A stretch of 64,000 nt of DNA from Takakia lepidozioides. Its lineage: Eukaryota; Streptophyta; Takakiopsida; Takakiales; Takakiaceae. Position 1 is the stretch's first letter, and the number at the start of each line of letters is the position of its first letter. Positions 63,340-64,000 of this stretch are shown here, in pieces. The DNA is taken from assembly GCA_030704615.1 (NCBI GenBank), contig CM060733.1, positions 3,596,001-3,660,000 on the forward strand, in the 5' to 3' direction. The notes beneath the pieces are model-generated. The model made no database searches, was not told where the DNA came from, and saw only the letters and a program-made list of their open reading frames with translations. Position numbers and translations under genes: made by a program.

Positions 63340-64000
63340 GAATTGGCCATTGCCAACTTGAATGCACCTGCAAGGCAGAGGCGAAATGGTAGAAGGCGGA
63401 GGCAAGCTCCACATGGGAGGTACCAAGCCAGTTGTGCTATGGTGTAGAGTTGGTTTCTGCTATTGCATGTACTTTTCCAGGGTTTATACTTGATACAGCA
63501 TGGTACCTTACATGGGTAGTGACTGAGCTGTTGGGGTGGGCAGAATTCTGACAAACACACTTTCATTTGTGACAGTGAACCCTAAACAGTCATGAAGCTG
63601 TGGCATGAATACTTTTCTGACCCTAATCAATGGTGGCCCAATTGTGGCAAAAAGGTGAATGTCTGTTGGATTACATAGAGTAGCAGATGCAATTGAGCAT
63701 ATGAACTAGTGTGAGAAGTTGAGTTGGGTGTTTCCTAGAACAAATGTAGGCTGTTATTGTCAGCTGCTACCAGCAAGGCAAGGATGTATGCATGATTTGT
63801 GCAGAGGCATGGTTCCTTGTGGGAGAATAGCTACAAGAAACCTGCATGGGTAGATGGTCAACTGGAAGCCGCAGCAGCAGCGACACAATTGGTAAAATCA
63901 GGCAATGAGGGCACCTTCTTCAACACATTTCACCCTGTTTTTCCCTCTTATTAGAATCGGCCCTAAATTTCCATGTTGAATTCTGCAAGTTAGCTGGTGG
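63340..64000 (+). repeat. Tandem duplicate of TnpD end plus OSB debris
   Basis: This segment repeats 62406 onward at an offset of 934 bp. It starts inside the last TnpD exon (ELAIANLNAPARQRRNGRRR), keeps the stop and flank, and runs through the same PDF exons, with a deletion of about 120 bp near 63812. It reaches the window edge. The duplication joint is the short PPR scrap at 63288-63339. Confidence 0.8.

Noticed and set aside
1-64000. CRISPR array
   Set aside because: Repeated units here are coding PPR repeats, transposon copies or degenerate minisatellites; none shows short identical repeats with unique equal-length spacers, and the DNA is plant nuclear.

Overview
This window is nuclear DNA of a streptophyte plant. 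Introns have GT-AG ends, and one appears to be GC-AG. The elements present are Ty3/gypsy, CACTA, hAT, LINE and SINE types. Organelle-editing PPR-DYW sequence is greatly amplified. A phenylalanine ammonia-lyase fragment and the PPR expansion point to a non-flowering land plant (fern, lycophyte, hornwort or moss) rather than a flowering plant. A methyltransferase-bearing Ty3 element, a class reported from charophyte algae, is also present. I cannot name the species.

Layout. 1-6.4 kb is a transposon graveyard: two inverted copies of one chromovirus, a long palindrome, two hAT-type MITEs with 8-bp target duplications, and tRNA-derived SINEs. 7.1-14.25 kb holds a convincing host gene, an ABC1 (UbiB-like) kinase of at least 11 exons, with LINE 3' debris in its introns. 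15.9-18.0 kb holds a minus-strand gene of unknown function and a plus-strand SEC-C zinc-motif gene. 18.0-40.5 kb is a dense array of broken PPR-E-DYW copies. It is interleaved with fragments of an OSB-like 'PDF' motif gene and with captured exons of PAL, SUMO, an ABCG transporter, a cytochrome P450 and perhaps methylcrotonyl-CoA carboxylase. 40.6-49.8 kb is a rearranged Ty3/gypsy element. Its 5' half (minus strand) encodes gag, protease, a DNMT3-like C5-cytosine methyltransferase and the start of reverse transcriptase. Its 3' half (plus strand) encodes the rest of RT, RNase H, integrase and a PHD finger. 49.8-51.86 kb is another PPR-DYW copy. 51.86 kb to at least 62.5 kb is a CACTA (En/Spm) transposon inserted into the 3' flank of that copy. 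Its right end runs into tandemly duplicated OSB-like exon debris up to the window edge.

How the parts work together. The Ty3 element combines a DNA-methylation writer with a putative chromatin reader in one retrotransposon. The CACTA element carries two divergent genes whose start codons are 29 bp apart: a TnpD transposase with a one-base frameshift, and a seven-exon TNPA-like gene whose exons all join in phase. That TNPA-like protein has an FCP1/NIF-type HAD phosphatase domain spliced between its Transposase_24 and TNP1/En-Spm domains. The retroelement with methyltransferase plus PHD, and the TNPA-phosphatase fusion, are the two most notable finds. The PDF-motif/PPR junction is third.
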